DNA of 34,460 bases from an uncultured Erysipelotrichaceae bacterium (GTDB taxonomy: Bacteria; Bacillota_I; Bacilli_A; RF39; UBA660), in contig CAOJRP010000015.1 of assembly GCA_948442015.1 (NCBI GenBank), positions 1-34,460 of the forward strand, written 5' to 3'. A model generated the notes under the pieces. The model saw only the letters and a list, made by a program, of their open reading frames with translations. It was not told where the DNA came from and made no database searches. Of the stretch, positions 24,413 through 31,279 are shown in pieces (within the stretch, counting starts at the first letter, position 1; every line of letters starts with the position of its first letter). Made by a program: the position numbers and the translations under genes.

Positions 24413-24502
24413 ATGGAAATTATCAACGATTATATTTTTTATATATTGAGTTTTTATATATTTATAATTGGTGTTATAATATTACCAATAGGAGGAAAGT
24501 AA
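24413..24502 (+). CDS. Possible small membrane peptide, 29 residues
   Basis: An ATG at 24413 follows AGGAAG at a distance of about 10 bases. The product is almost entirely hydrophobic (residues 7-25, ending PIGGK). Its last codons contain the GGAGG that serves the peptidase gene, whose ATG lies two bases after this stop. It could be a genuine leader peptide coupled to that gene, or chance. Confidence 0.35.
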   Translation: MEIINDYIFYILSFYIFIIGVIILPIGGK

Positions 24503-24504
24503 TA

Positions 24505-25119
24505 ATGCCAATTAGAGAATATTATATCAAACATGATTTTTACAACTTAAAAAACGATAAAGAATTAACTTTATTACCCAATTTCAAAACACGTCAATGG
24601 ACTATAAATTGCTCATGCGGCCCCAATGCAGTTTTAATGATATTAAACTATTTTAATGATTACTCGATGAATGAAAAAGAAATATTTGATATTGTTGATT
24701 GCAAAATTCCTGGAGGTACAAAGATTAAAAATATAGTTGATTTTTTAAGAAATAGAAATTATGAAATCGAAACTAGTATTGAAAAGCAGAAAAGTATTAA
24801 TGGAAAATGTTTTGAAACTATGGAAGAATTTAGAGATTTTGTAATTGATAATTTAAAAAAAGGATATCCAATTCTAGTTGAAAGTGTTTATTATGGAGGT
24901 CATTATCAAGTAATAATTGGCTATGACCAAAGAAGTGAAAATAGTTTTCTAAATGATATCTTGATATTTGCCGATTCATCAGATGAAACAGATGACTATG
25001 TTGATGGATATACATATTTTAGTGCTTTTAAATTTTTTACAATGTGGTTTGATGATAGGTTTTTACCAATAGAACATAGACAACAACCTTATATTGTAGT
25101 TAAAGGAAAAAAATTATGA
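24505..25119 (+). CDS. C39-like papain-fold cysteine peptidase
   Basis: A 204-residue protein. INCSCGPNAVLMIL (catalytic Cys38 expected), GGHYQVIIGYD (His133) and LIFADSSD (Asp157) give the Cys-His-Asp order of C39-type and related papain-like peptidases. It has no signal peptide or transporter domain, so it is a stand-alone cytosolic enzyme or a peptidase-like protein. The ribosome binding site GGAGG precedes the ATG by eight bases. It sits between the broken P-loop gene and the S1-domain gene, so it belongs to the same accessory patch. The substrate is unknown. Confidence 0.75.
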   Translation: MPIREYYIKHDFYNLKNDKELTLLPNFKTRQWTINCSCGPNAVLMILNYFNDYSMNEKEIFDIVDCKIPGGTKIKNIVDFLRNRNYEIETSIEKQKSINGKCFETMEEFRDFVIDNLKKGYPILVESVYYGGHYQVIIGYDQRSENSFLNDILIFADSSDETDDYVDGYTYFSAFKFFTMWFDDRFLPIEHRQQPYIVVKGKKL

Positions 25120-25186
25120 ATTAATCATTACTTAAATTAAACACATTATTTTTAAATCTTAAACTTTATAGTATCTTAACAACTAA

Positions 25187-25218
25187 AAAGAGAATAACTA
25201 TTTATAATTATTCTCTTT
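25187..25218. terminator. Bidirectional terminator between convergent genes
   Basis: AAAGAGAATAA (25187-25197) pairs with TTATTCTCTTT (25208-25218). On the minus strand it is followed by TTTAG. The stem covers the last codons of the S1-domain gene. Confidence 0.6.
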
Positions 25219-25557
25219 CATTTCTTCTAATTTCTCATCAATCCAAATACTTAAATGTTCTTTTAACGGAAGAAAACCTTCTCCTTGTTCTAAAGTTCCA
25301 GGATGATTTTTATTATGTTTATAATCTATTCCTTTAATAGACAATTTAATCTTCATATTTTCATCATCGACTTCTAATACTTTAGCAAATATCTTATCAC
25401 CTACTAAAACATAATCTTCAATATTTCTCACAAAACCTAAAGATATTTCCGAAATATGGATTAATCCACTATAGTTTTCATCTACTTTAACAAATATTCC
25501 ATATTTTTCTATTCCAGTAACTTGGCATTTGATGATACTTCCAATATCATACTTCAT
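25198..25557 (-). CDS. S1 RNA-binding domain protein (YugI/CvfD-like)
   Basis: A 119-residue protein made of one S1 domain (residues ~1-72): KYDIGSIIKCQVTGIEKYGIFVKVDENYSGLIHISEISLGFVRNIEDYVLVGDKIFAKVLEVDDENMKIKLSIK. A charged tail follows. Length and order fit the small S1 proteins of Bacillota (YugI/general stress protein 13, CvfD), which bind RNA or ribosomes and affect translation. A GTG 12 bases upstream overlaps the ribosome binding site (GTGAGG), so the ATG at 25555-25557 is taken as the start. Confidence 0.85.
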   Translation of the reverse strand: MKYDIGSIIKCQVTGIEKYGIFVKVDENYSGLIHISEISLGFVRNIEDYVLVGDKIFAKVLEVDDENMKIKLSIKGIDYKHNKNHPGTLEQGEGFLPLKEHLSIWIDEKLEEMKENNYK

Positions 25558-25639
25558 ATTTCGCCTCACTTAATTATTATATCACAATTCTTATTTACTT
25601 GTCATAATTAATAAGCTATAATTTTATTTAGGTGACAAT

Positions 25640-25891
25640 ATGAAAAAAGAACAAAAAAGAACTAAAACAGAAGAAAAGATAATTGAAATTATCGAAAGTA
25701 TCAGACCATATATTAATATGGATGGTGGCGATTTAGAATTTATCAAATATGAAGATGGTTATGTGTTTGTTCATCTTAGTGGCCATTGTGCTGAATGTGA
25801 GTTACAAGACTTAACTATTAGTAATAGCCTAGAAGCCACTTTACAAAGCGAAATAAAAGAAATTAAAGGAGTAATTAATGTTGATATTTAA
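25640..25891 (+). CDS. yutI: NifU-like Fe-S scaffold protein (YutI-like)
   Basis: An 83-residue protein consisting of a single NifU C-terminal domain: IIESIRPYINMDGGDLEFIKYEDGYVFVHLSGHCAECELQDLTI, with Cys50 and Cys53 as the cluster ligands. The usual CxxC spacing is kept, but the family's G-C-P-M/L context is A-E-C-E-L here. Such proteins carry Fe-S clusters to apoproteins in the cytosol. AGGTGA precedes ATG. Its stop codon overlaps that of the convergent YutH-like gene. NifU-like and YutH-like genes are also close in Bacillus, supporting the YutI name. Confidence 0.85.
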   Translation: MKKEQKRTKTEEKIIEIIESIRPYINMDGGDLEFIKYEDGYVFVHLSGHCAECELQDLTISNSLEATLQSEIKEIKGVINVDI

Positions 25892-25903
25892 TTACTCTTT
25901 TTT
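25866..25903 (+). terminator. Terminator built into two overlapping gene ends
   Basis: GAGTAATTAA (25869-25878) and TTAATTACTC (25888-25897) form a 10-bp stem followed by six Ts. The right arm contains the overlapping stop codons of the NifU-like (+) and YutH-like (-) genes. On the minus strand the stem is followed by CTTTAATT, a weaker run. Confidence 0.7.
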
Positions 25904-26784
25904 GTTATCCAAGGAACTCTTTCCAAAGGCGCAAACTTAGATAGATAAAAATATAAATCACTTAAAAAATCTTGATAGTCATCTAATAAATTAGTAATTG
26001 TAAATATTTCTTTCCCATTTCTATTATCTAGAATAATATCTTCAAACAAATCAAAGTAATAAGTAGGAAATAACATTCTAGCATAAAAGATATTATATTC
26101 GTAAACCGTATATGGCTTTTTAAATATTTCATATATAGAAGGCCAAACATCTTCTTTTTGAAAAAACATACTTTTTATGTACTCTGCTATATCTCGCATT
26201 CTATTATCAAAAATAAAATTTAAGGGATTAAAATAATCTTTATCATAATTTGGATAATTAATTCTTATTCTACTTAATACCAGTTTAGTATCCTTATTGT
26301 ATTTTCTTTCAACATTTTTCAAAACAAGAAGTGCACACTCAGCTAAACCAATATAATAACTAAAAGATGTAATAAGTTCTACTTTATCTTGACCCAACTC
26401 GCCAATTTGATATTCTAAATAATCTATTTTTTGTTCCCATAAACTAGCCCAATTATTAACAACACCCTTTGATACAACTAGTTTTTCGTTATATCTTAGC
26501 ATTTCTTTTAAAGAAGTATCAGAATCTAAAAAGAAATTAATTTTTACTAAAACAAAGTTGTTAGTAACTACTCTCTTTTCCCCATTTAATATTATTTCAT
26601 CTAATCTAATGCCAATATTTTTTAACTCTAAACATATTTTTCCTATATCATTTAACTCTTCTTCGTTTCTTAGGCACTTCATAAAGTAGTAATAAGTATC
26701 ATTACTATAAATCAAATATAAATCTTCACTAATTTTCGTAAAAATTCCTTCTAAATTATAATAATTCTTTACAATCTCTTCCAT
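25888..26784 (-). CDS. yutH: YutH-like (CotS-family, kinase-fold) spore coat protein
   Basis: A 298-residue protein. The match to YutH rests on WASLWEQKIDYLEYQI, the strong SFSYYIGLAECALL motif, the active-site-like stretch DYFNPLNFIFDNRMRDIAEYIKSMFF and YARMLFPTYYFDLFEDI near the C-terminus, all in the order of YutH/CotS proteins. These have an aminoglycoside-phosphotransferase-like fold. Family members associate with the spore coat in Bacillus; one inference is that this organism sporulates. No good ribosome binding site precedes the ATG, so a start further downstream is possible. It lies next to a NifU-like gene, as in Bacillus. Confidence 0.75.
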   Translation of the reverse strand: MEEIVKNYYNLEGIFTKISEDLYLIYSNDTYYYFMKCLRNEEELNDIGKICLELKNIGIRLDEIILNGEKRVVTNNFVLVKINFFLDSDTSLKEMLRYNEKLVVSKGVVNNWASLWEQKIDYLEYQIGELGQDKVELITSFSYYIGLAECALLVLKNVERKYNKDTKLVLSRIRINYPNYDKDYFNPLNFIFDNRMRDIAEYIKSMFFQKEDVWPSIYEIFKKPYTVYEYNIFYARMLFPTYYFDLFEDIILDNRNGKEIFTITNLLDDYQDFLSDLYFYLSKFAPLERVPWITKKSN

Positions 26785-26796
26785 ACTATTAAATAT

Positions 26797-26826
26797 GAAA
26801 AAAACTTAAGTTTTATGCTTAAGTTT
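26797..26826 (-). terminator. Terminator after the DUF1292-like gene
   Basis: AAACTTAAG (26802-26810) and CTTAAGTTT (26818-26826) form a 9-bp stem. On the minus strand it is followed by TTTTC. The stem begins inside the stop codon of the gene. Confidence 0.7.
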
Positions 26827-28069
26827 AGGCTACTTGTTGGTCTTGAGGTATTGTTCCATTCATCATATTCATATCAGGAATATTTGGTATAACTCCTTGA
26901 TTCATCATAGTTTGATTAGGATACATGTTTGGAGCCATTGCTACTTGATTTGGTGCCATGTTCATTTGTGGTGTTTGTACTACTCCATTCATCGCATTCA
27001 TATCAGGAATAGTTGTCATAGCTCCTTGATTCATCATTCCTTGTTGCTGATACATATTTGGAGCCATTGGTGCTTGTCCTGGTGCCATGTTCATTTGTGG
27101 TGCTTGTACTACTCCGTTCATCATATTCATATTAGAGTTCACAGGCTGTTGATAAGAATTATTTTGCATTCCCATTAATTTAGCTTTAATTAATTCTTCT
27201 TGAGCTAAAAGTTCTTGTTGTTTTCTTTCATTTTCTTGTTTTATTTGATTTACTGCTTCCATTTCTTTTTGAGCAATTACATCAACATAGTTAGTTACAA
27301 TAGCAGTTATATTATCAATAGCTATTTTTCTTATTTCTTCTAGCGATGCATTAGGATTTATTGCATTTAAATTCATATTAGTAGTATTTACCGATTCTGC
27401 TCCTATTACACTTTGATTAAAATTTGAATTATCAGTATTAACCATTAAGTCAATTGGATTTACTAAATTATTTACTGGTTCAAAGTTAACTTGATTTAGT
27501 GGTTGTTGTACCATATTTATACCATTTGCAACTGGAACAGCATTTGGATTATTAACATTATTAATATTTTGTTCTGGATAAATAGCACTATTAATAGGTA
27601 ATCCACTACTTTGTGCTTCTCCTTCTAAATTGTTAAAAGCATTTATTGAAGGGGCATTAGTTATATTAACCACCGGTTCAGCATTACCAGTTTCACCTAC
27701 TGGTTTATTAGATGAATAGTCGCTTATCATCGTTTGAACTGCCGAATTAGAAACAGAAATATATCTAAAAGAATTCGTACTATTAATATTAGCTATACTT
27801 AATACTGGTTCATACTCTACTTTTGTTTTATCAGTACCAGATATTATAGAACGCATTATATTTTTAACTGCATCCCAATTACTATCATCAGAAACACTAT
27901 TTAATTTATCTCCATCAACTTCACTAATATTTAAAACTGTCAATCCATTTGGGTCGACTTCATTATTAGTAGTGATTATAATTTTTTTATTATTAACCCT
28001 AAATACAGAAATTATATCTGATTGAGTTGATTCTCCTAATTCATTGATAAGAGTAATTTTTTCAGGCAT
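26825..28069 (-). CDS. DUF1292-like N-terminus with a repetitive Met/Gln/Asn/Pro-rich tail
   Basis: A 414-residue protein. Residues 1-80 (KITLINELGESTQSDIISVFRVNNKKIIITTNN...DSNWDAVKNIMRSI) look like a DUF1292-type β-rich domain. The middle (about 120-245) is Asn/Val/Pro-rich and probably disordered. Residues ~247-300 are a Glu/Gln/Lys-rich predicted coiled coil (SLEEIRKIAIDN...AQEELIKAKLMG). The tail (about 315-414) carries two 43-residue repeats with QMNMAP and PNMY motifs. GAGGG precedes ATG. A scaffold or low-complexity role is possible; function is unknown. Confidence 0.6.
   Translation of the reverse strand: MPEKITLINELGESTQSDIISVFRVNNKKIIITTNNEVDPNGLTVLNISEVDGDKLNSVSDDSNWDAVKNIMRSIISGTDKTKVEYEPVLSIANINSTNSFRYISVSNSAVQTMISDYSSNKPVGETGNAEPVVNITNAPSINAFNNLEGEAQSSGLPINSAIYPEQNINNVNNPNAVPVANGINMVQQPLNQVNFEPVNNLVNPIDLMVNTDNSNFNQSVIGAESVNTTNMNLNAINPNASLEEIRKIAIDNITAIVTNYVDVIAQKEMEAVNQIKQENERKQQELLAQEELIKAKLMGMQNNSYQQPVNSNMNMMNGVVQAPQMNMAPGQAPMAPNMYQQQGMMNQGAMTTIPDMNAMNGVVQTPQMNMAPNQVAMAPNMYPNQTMMNQGVIPNIPDMNMMNGTIPQDQQVA
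26856..27113. repeat. Two tandem 129-bp coding repeats
   Basis: The unit starting CCATTCATC at 26856 recurs at 26985 and begins again as CCGTTCATC at 27114, so the period is exactly 129 bp (43 codons) with high but imperfect identity. The repeats stay in frame and encode the Met/Gln/Pro-rich tail. Confidence 0.85.
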
Positions 28070-28130
28070 AACTAATCCCTCTCTATTCTTTTTATTCTAC
28101 AATTTATTATAGCAAAATAAAAATAGGTTT

Positions 28131-28409
28131 TCAATCTTTTTTTCGGATTTCAAACCATCTACAACCATAAGCACATTTTTCTTCAATATATTTTTTTAAA
28201 TCTTTTATATCATTGCTAGAGCTTACTTTAGCATTTGTACTTTCATAAAACCCTTTTAATCTTAGCTTTCCATAAGCAAAGTCCCCAACAATGTAATCAA
28301 AATCATCAAAATAATCTGTAACTAAGTCTTCTAATATTTCTACATCAATTGCTTCTTTTACATCTTCTATAACCTCATATTTTCTTTCATTTATTGTAAT
28401 CTCTTTCAT
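28131..28409 (-). CDS. yutD: YutD-family (DUF1027) protein
   Basis: A 92-residue protein. ITINERKYEVIEDVKEAID, then FDYIVGDFAYGKLRLKGFYES, then YIEEKCAYGCRWFEIRKK, is the full YutD pattern. Family members are small conserved cytosolic proteins of Bacillota with unknown function. The start follows AGGAGG that overlaps the stop of the preceding 255-residue gene (coupled). The stop is TGA, the only clear TGA stop among the larger genes here, which shows that TGA is a stop codon in this organism. Confidence 0.85.
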   Translation of the reverse strand: MKEITINERKYEVIEDVKEAIDVEILEDLVTDYFDDFDYIVGDFAYGKLRLKGFYESTNAKVSSSNDIKDLKKYIEEKCAYGCRWFEIRKKD

Positions 28410-28420
28410 TTTCTTACCTC

Positions 28421-29188
28421 CTAATATACAATCTCAATTTTCGGTTTTTTCCTTGTATTATTTATAGCTGTTACTAACTTTTCTTTTTTATTCTCCTCGT
28501 TTTCTTCTATACTAAAATAAGAAAATAACTGCTTATTAACTTTATTTATTTGTTCTTGGTTAAAAGAATTAACAACTTCCTTAGATAAACCAAAGAAATT
28601 ATATATTTTCATATCAAGCAAATTTAATTTATATAAAACAAAGCTATATTTATTTTCTAATCGAAAAAGTTTTAATTTAAAGTAATAATCAACTTCATCA
28701 AAGTCTTCACTCATAAGTAAAGCATAAGATTGTTTATATAAATCCCTACTTTTAGTTGTAAATAACAAGTCATAAAATTCTTTAGTATCACTCTCATTTA
28801 AATTCATCATTACTTTCTTATAAAAGAACATATCAATTAAATTTTTTTGAACTAAATCCATATAAATATTTTTACTTTTAATTGCTTGATTTTGATTTTT
28901 TTTATCTAACTCATAATATTTTTGAAAATTATTTTTAAATTTAATTAATTCCTCTTCTGGATAACCAAACTTACAAATATTCATATTAAATCCGCCCATA
29001 CCATGTTCATTCATCGTCTTAAAGCAATTAGCAATATCTAATTCTCCATAAAGAAGAACAATTATTCTTGCAACAACAACCGAAAAAGTATTAAATATAA
29101 GACTAGTCGGAATATCTTTAAATTTAAAATAGTCATTTATCGCATTATTTATCGACTCATTAACAAAAATTGTTCCTGCATCACCCAT
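28421..29188 (-). CDS. Conserved hypothetical protein in the yut/yun block
   Basis: A 255-residue, largely helical soluble protein without membrane segments. It opens MGDAGTIFVNESINNAINDYF. Its middle is rich in Leu, Phe and Tyr with charged helices, and its tail is Lys/Glu-rich. I recognise no domain. AGGTGA precedes the ATG, and its stop overlaps the ribosome binding site of the YutD gene, so the two are co-translated. Lying between YunB- and YutD-like genes, it might be linked to sporulation or cell envelope work, but this is only a positional hint. Confidence 0.5.
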   Translation of the reverse strand: MGDAGTIFVNESINNAINDYFKFKDIPTSLIFNTFSVVVARIIVLLYGELDIANCFKTMNEHGMGGFNMNICKFGYPEEELIKFKNNFQKYYELDKKNQNQAIKSKNIYMDLVQKNLIDMFFYKKVMMNLNESDTKEFYDLLFTTKSRDLYKQSYALLMSEDFDEVDYYFKLKLFRLENKYSFVLYKLNLLDMKIYNFFGLSKEVVNSFNQEQINKVNKQLFSYFSIEENEENKKEKLVTAINNTRKKPKIEIVY

Positions 29189-29219
29189 TTTTATTCACCT
29201 ATCAAAAGTATAACATATT

Positions 29220-29924
29220 TTAATCAGTTATTATACTACTATTTTTTTCAATCACACCACCAAAATAATTAGGAATACTTCCTTGAATTATTTTAGAAGA
29301 AATTAAAAGTTCATATGAAGATGCGACTTCATATATTTTAGAAGCTACTATTTCATGTTTTAATTCAACAACAATATACATTTCAAGTAACAATGAATTA
29401 ATTCCATAATCACTAACTTTAGTTTTAATATTAGTAGATAAATTATTTATTAAGTTGACTTTAACAGGTATTCTTGGTCCTAGATTATTAACAAATAAGT
29501 TGTCACTATAGATTCCAAACGGGTAACTTACTATTAAAGAATTTTTTTCTGTTTTAAAATTACTATCAAAGTTTTGAAATTTATCAAAGTTTTGAACATT
29601 ATTATTTACTTTGCTAACAAATTCGTTTAAAAGAGTATAAGTCTTATTTAAATCATAATCTAAAGCAATAATTTCATCATCTTTGTTTTTCGTTATTTTT
29701 AGTAATTCCCTTCCTACTTCTTCACTAATAAAATCTTTATTTAACTTCATTAAAATAACATCACTTGTATATTTATCTAAATTAAATTTTGTTATTTCAA
29801 TTATTTTATCTGTTGCTTTATTACTAAATTCTCTTAAAAAAAAGACAGCTAAAAAGATTATCATAATAATTATGAAAAAAATTAAAGTAAGATGATTAGT
29901 TCTTTTTTTTAATTTCATTTTCAT
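29220..29924 (-). CDS. yunB: YunB-like sporulation protein
   Basis: A 234-residue protein with a single N-terminal membrane helix (about residues 12-32) after a basic stretch, and a large extracytoplasmic domain. The YunB hallmarks are present: IVSYPFGIYSDNLFVNNLGPRIPVKVNL, then VSDYGINSLLLEMYIVVEL, then KIIQGSIPNYFGG near the end. YunB is a forespore-associated protein needed for normal sporulation in Bacillus; the molecular role is not established. The length matches the family. No strong ribosome binding site is seen before ATG. It is transcribed divergently from the HAD gene. Confidence 0.85.
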   Translation of the reverse strand: MKMKLKKRTNHLTLIFFIIIMIIFLAVFFLREFSNKATDKIIEITKFNLDKYTSDVILMKLNKDFISEEVGRELLKITKNKDDEIIALDYDLNKTYTLLNEFVSKVNNNVQNFDKFQNFDSNFKTEKNSLIVSYPFGIYSDNLFVNNLGPRIPVKVNLINNLSTNIKTKVSDYGINSLLLEMYIVVELKHEIVASKIYEVASSYELLISSKIIQGSIPNYFGGVIEKNSSIITD

Positions 29925-29997
29925 ACTTCAATATATGAAAAAAACTAGCTATTTATTTAATTTATGTTATACTAACTAGTATCAAAGAGGTGCTATT

Positions 29998-30735
29998 ATG
30001 TCTAAAATTAAATGTCTTATCATCGATTTAGATGATACAATTGTTGATGATACAGAAAATCATCGTGGGGCTTTTAAATATATTTTAGAATATTTGCAAA
30101 TACCATATCAAGAAGAACTTTTCCAAAAATGGCTAGAATTTGATTCTTATTATTGGCACGAATATTTTAAATCAATTAAAGTTCCAAGTAAATATTTAGT
30201 AAGTGGAGAGACAAAAGCAGAATATCAAAGAGGTATGCGATTTCCTTTATTTTTCCAAAGAAATTTAAATCCAATTGCAATGCAAAAAGAATTTAAAGAA
30301 GGATTAAGAAAAAATATTGTCGCCTTACCTGGTGCTGTTGAAACACTAAGAGAATTATCACAAGATTATCCAATTTATATTTCAACAAATGGAGATTCGA
30401 AAGTTGCCAAGGAGAAAATTAGGCGAATCGGAGCAGAAGAATTTATTATTTCAATATTTTCTGCTGATATGACAAATCCTCCATCAAATAAATCAGAATC
30501 TGATTATTACCGTCAATTAATTGAATATATTGGTAATGTCACATATGAAGAATGTTTAATGACAGGAGATAAATATCGTGATGATGTAGTCATGCCTAAT
30601 AAAATAGGTATAAAGACTTGTTGGGTACATAAAGAAGTCGAAGACAATGGAATATGTGATTATAGGATAGATTCTTTAAAAGAATTACCTGAAATTTTAA
30701 AAAGAGATTTAGTAAATAAGAATGTTTTAAGATAG
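29998..30735 (+). CDS. HAD-superfamily hydrolase (YjjG/YfnB-like)
   Basis: A 245-residue HAD phosphatase. Motif I is LIIDLDDTIVDD (Asp10, Asp12). An α-helical cap follows (about 20-95). Motif II is ISTNGD, with a Lys candidate in the following KVAKEKIRRIG. Motif III is LMTGDKYRDDV. Length and cap type fit the YjjG/YfnB group, which act on nucleotides or small phosphometabolites. AGAGGTG precedes ATG. The gene ends in a hairpin shared with the convergent XRE gene. The substrate is unknown. Confidence 0.88.
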   Translation: MSKIKCLIIDLDDTIVDDTENHRGAFKYILEYLQIPYQEELFQKWLEFDSYYWHEYFKSIKVPSKYLVSGETKAEYQRGMRFPLFFQRNLNPIAMQKEFKEGLRKNIVALPGAVETLRELSQDYPIYISTNGDSKVAKEKIRRIGAEEFIISIFSADMTNPPSNKSESDYYRQLIEYIGNVTYEECLMTGDKYRDDVVMPNKIGIKTCWVHKEVEDNGICDYRIDSLKELPEILKRDLVNKNVLR

Positions 30736-30757
30736 TACTTTATAGTATTATTTTTTT
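30732..30757 (+). terminator. Terminator after the HAD gene
   Basis: ATAGTAC (30732-30738) pairs with GTATTAT (30745-30751, one G-U) and is followed by Ts at 30752-30757. The T-run is part of the end of the convergent XRE gene. Confidence 0.5.
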
Positions 30758-30969
30758 AATGGTTTCATTTCATCAGTTAATCCAACTATAAAATCAGCTG
30801 AGATATTTAATATTACACATATATCATGAAGATAAGTTACTGGCATGATATTAACACCTTTTTCATATCTAGCATACTGTTGTTGTTTGATTCCTAGTTC
30901 TTTTGCTAGTTCTGTCTGAGTCATACCTCTTTTTTCCCTAGCTAACATTAATCTGTCTGTATAATACAT
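30748..30969 (-). CDS. XRE-family repressor (73 residues)
   Basis: A minimal repressor-type HTH: YYTDRLMLAREKRGMTQTELAKELGIKQQQYARYEKGVNIMPVTYLHDICVILNISADFIVGLTDE. The family-typical DFIVGLTDE ending is at the end of the domain. A GTG nine bases upstream overlaps the ribosome binding site AAGGTG, so the ATG at 30967-30969 is the start. An array of TTACAA/TTGTAA sites lies upstream, a likely set of operators for autoregulation and possibly for the divergent surface-protein gene. Confidence 0.88.
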   Translation of the reverse strand: MYYTDRLMLAREKRGMTQTELAKELGIKQQQYARYEKGVNIMPVTYLHDICVILNISADFIVGLTDEMKPLKK

Positions 30970-31000
30970 TGATATCACCTTGTCATTTTTATATCATTTC

Positions 31001-31066
31001 TTACAACACAAATGTTGACATTAAAACACTTGTGTTGTAAAATAAATTACAACATATATATTGTAA
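31001..31066. promoter_or_regulatory. Operator array for the XRE repressor
   Basis: TTACAACACAA (31001-31011) and TTGTGTTGTAA (31030-31040) are exact reverse complements. A second near-palindrome, TTACAACATATATATTGTAA (31047-31066), follows. Together they give four TTACAA/TTGTAA half-sites within 66 bp, just upstream of the repressor gene. Confidence 0.65.
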
Positions 31067-31279
31067 AATAATAAAAAACAATATTTTGGAGAAATTTGTA
31101 ATATTTTAGAAATATTAGAATAGGAGTGAATGTGGTAAAAATAAGTTTGATAATAGGTAAGTTACGCTTTATACAAATAAGAAAAGGAAATATATTTAAC
31201 TATGCAGGCTAAGAGTTGATAAAATAAGTCATGCAAATAATAAATTTATTAAATAATTTATTTAGAAAGATAGGTAAAA
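31067..31279. other. Leader region of the surface-protein gene
   Basis: Gene-free except for a possible 26-residue ORF (31132-31212, GTG start behind AGGAG; product MVKISLIIGK...NYAG, mildly basic). An out-of-frame ATG sits one base before that GTG. I cannot support more than a possible leader peptide. Confidence 0.3.

Noticed and set aside
28131-28133. TGA as tryptophan (Mycoplasma-type code)
   Set aside because: TGA ends the YutD gene exactly where the family ends, and TGG is used for Trp throughout.
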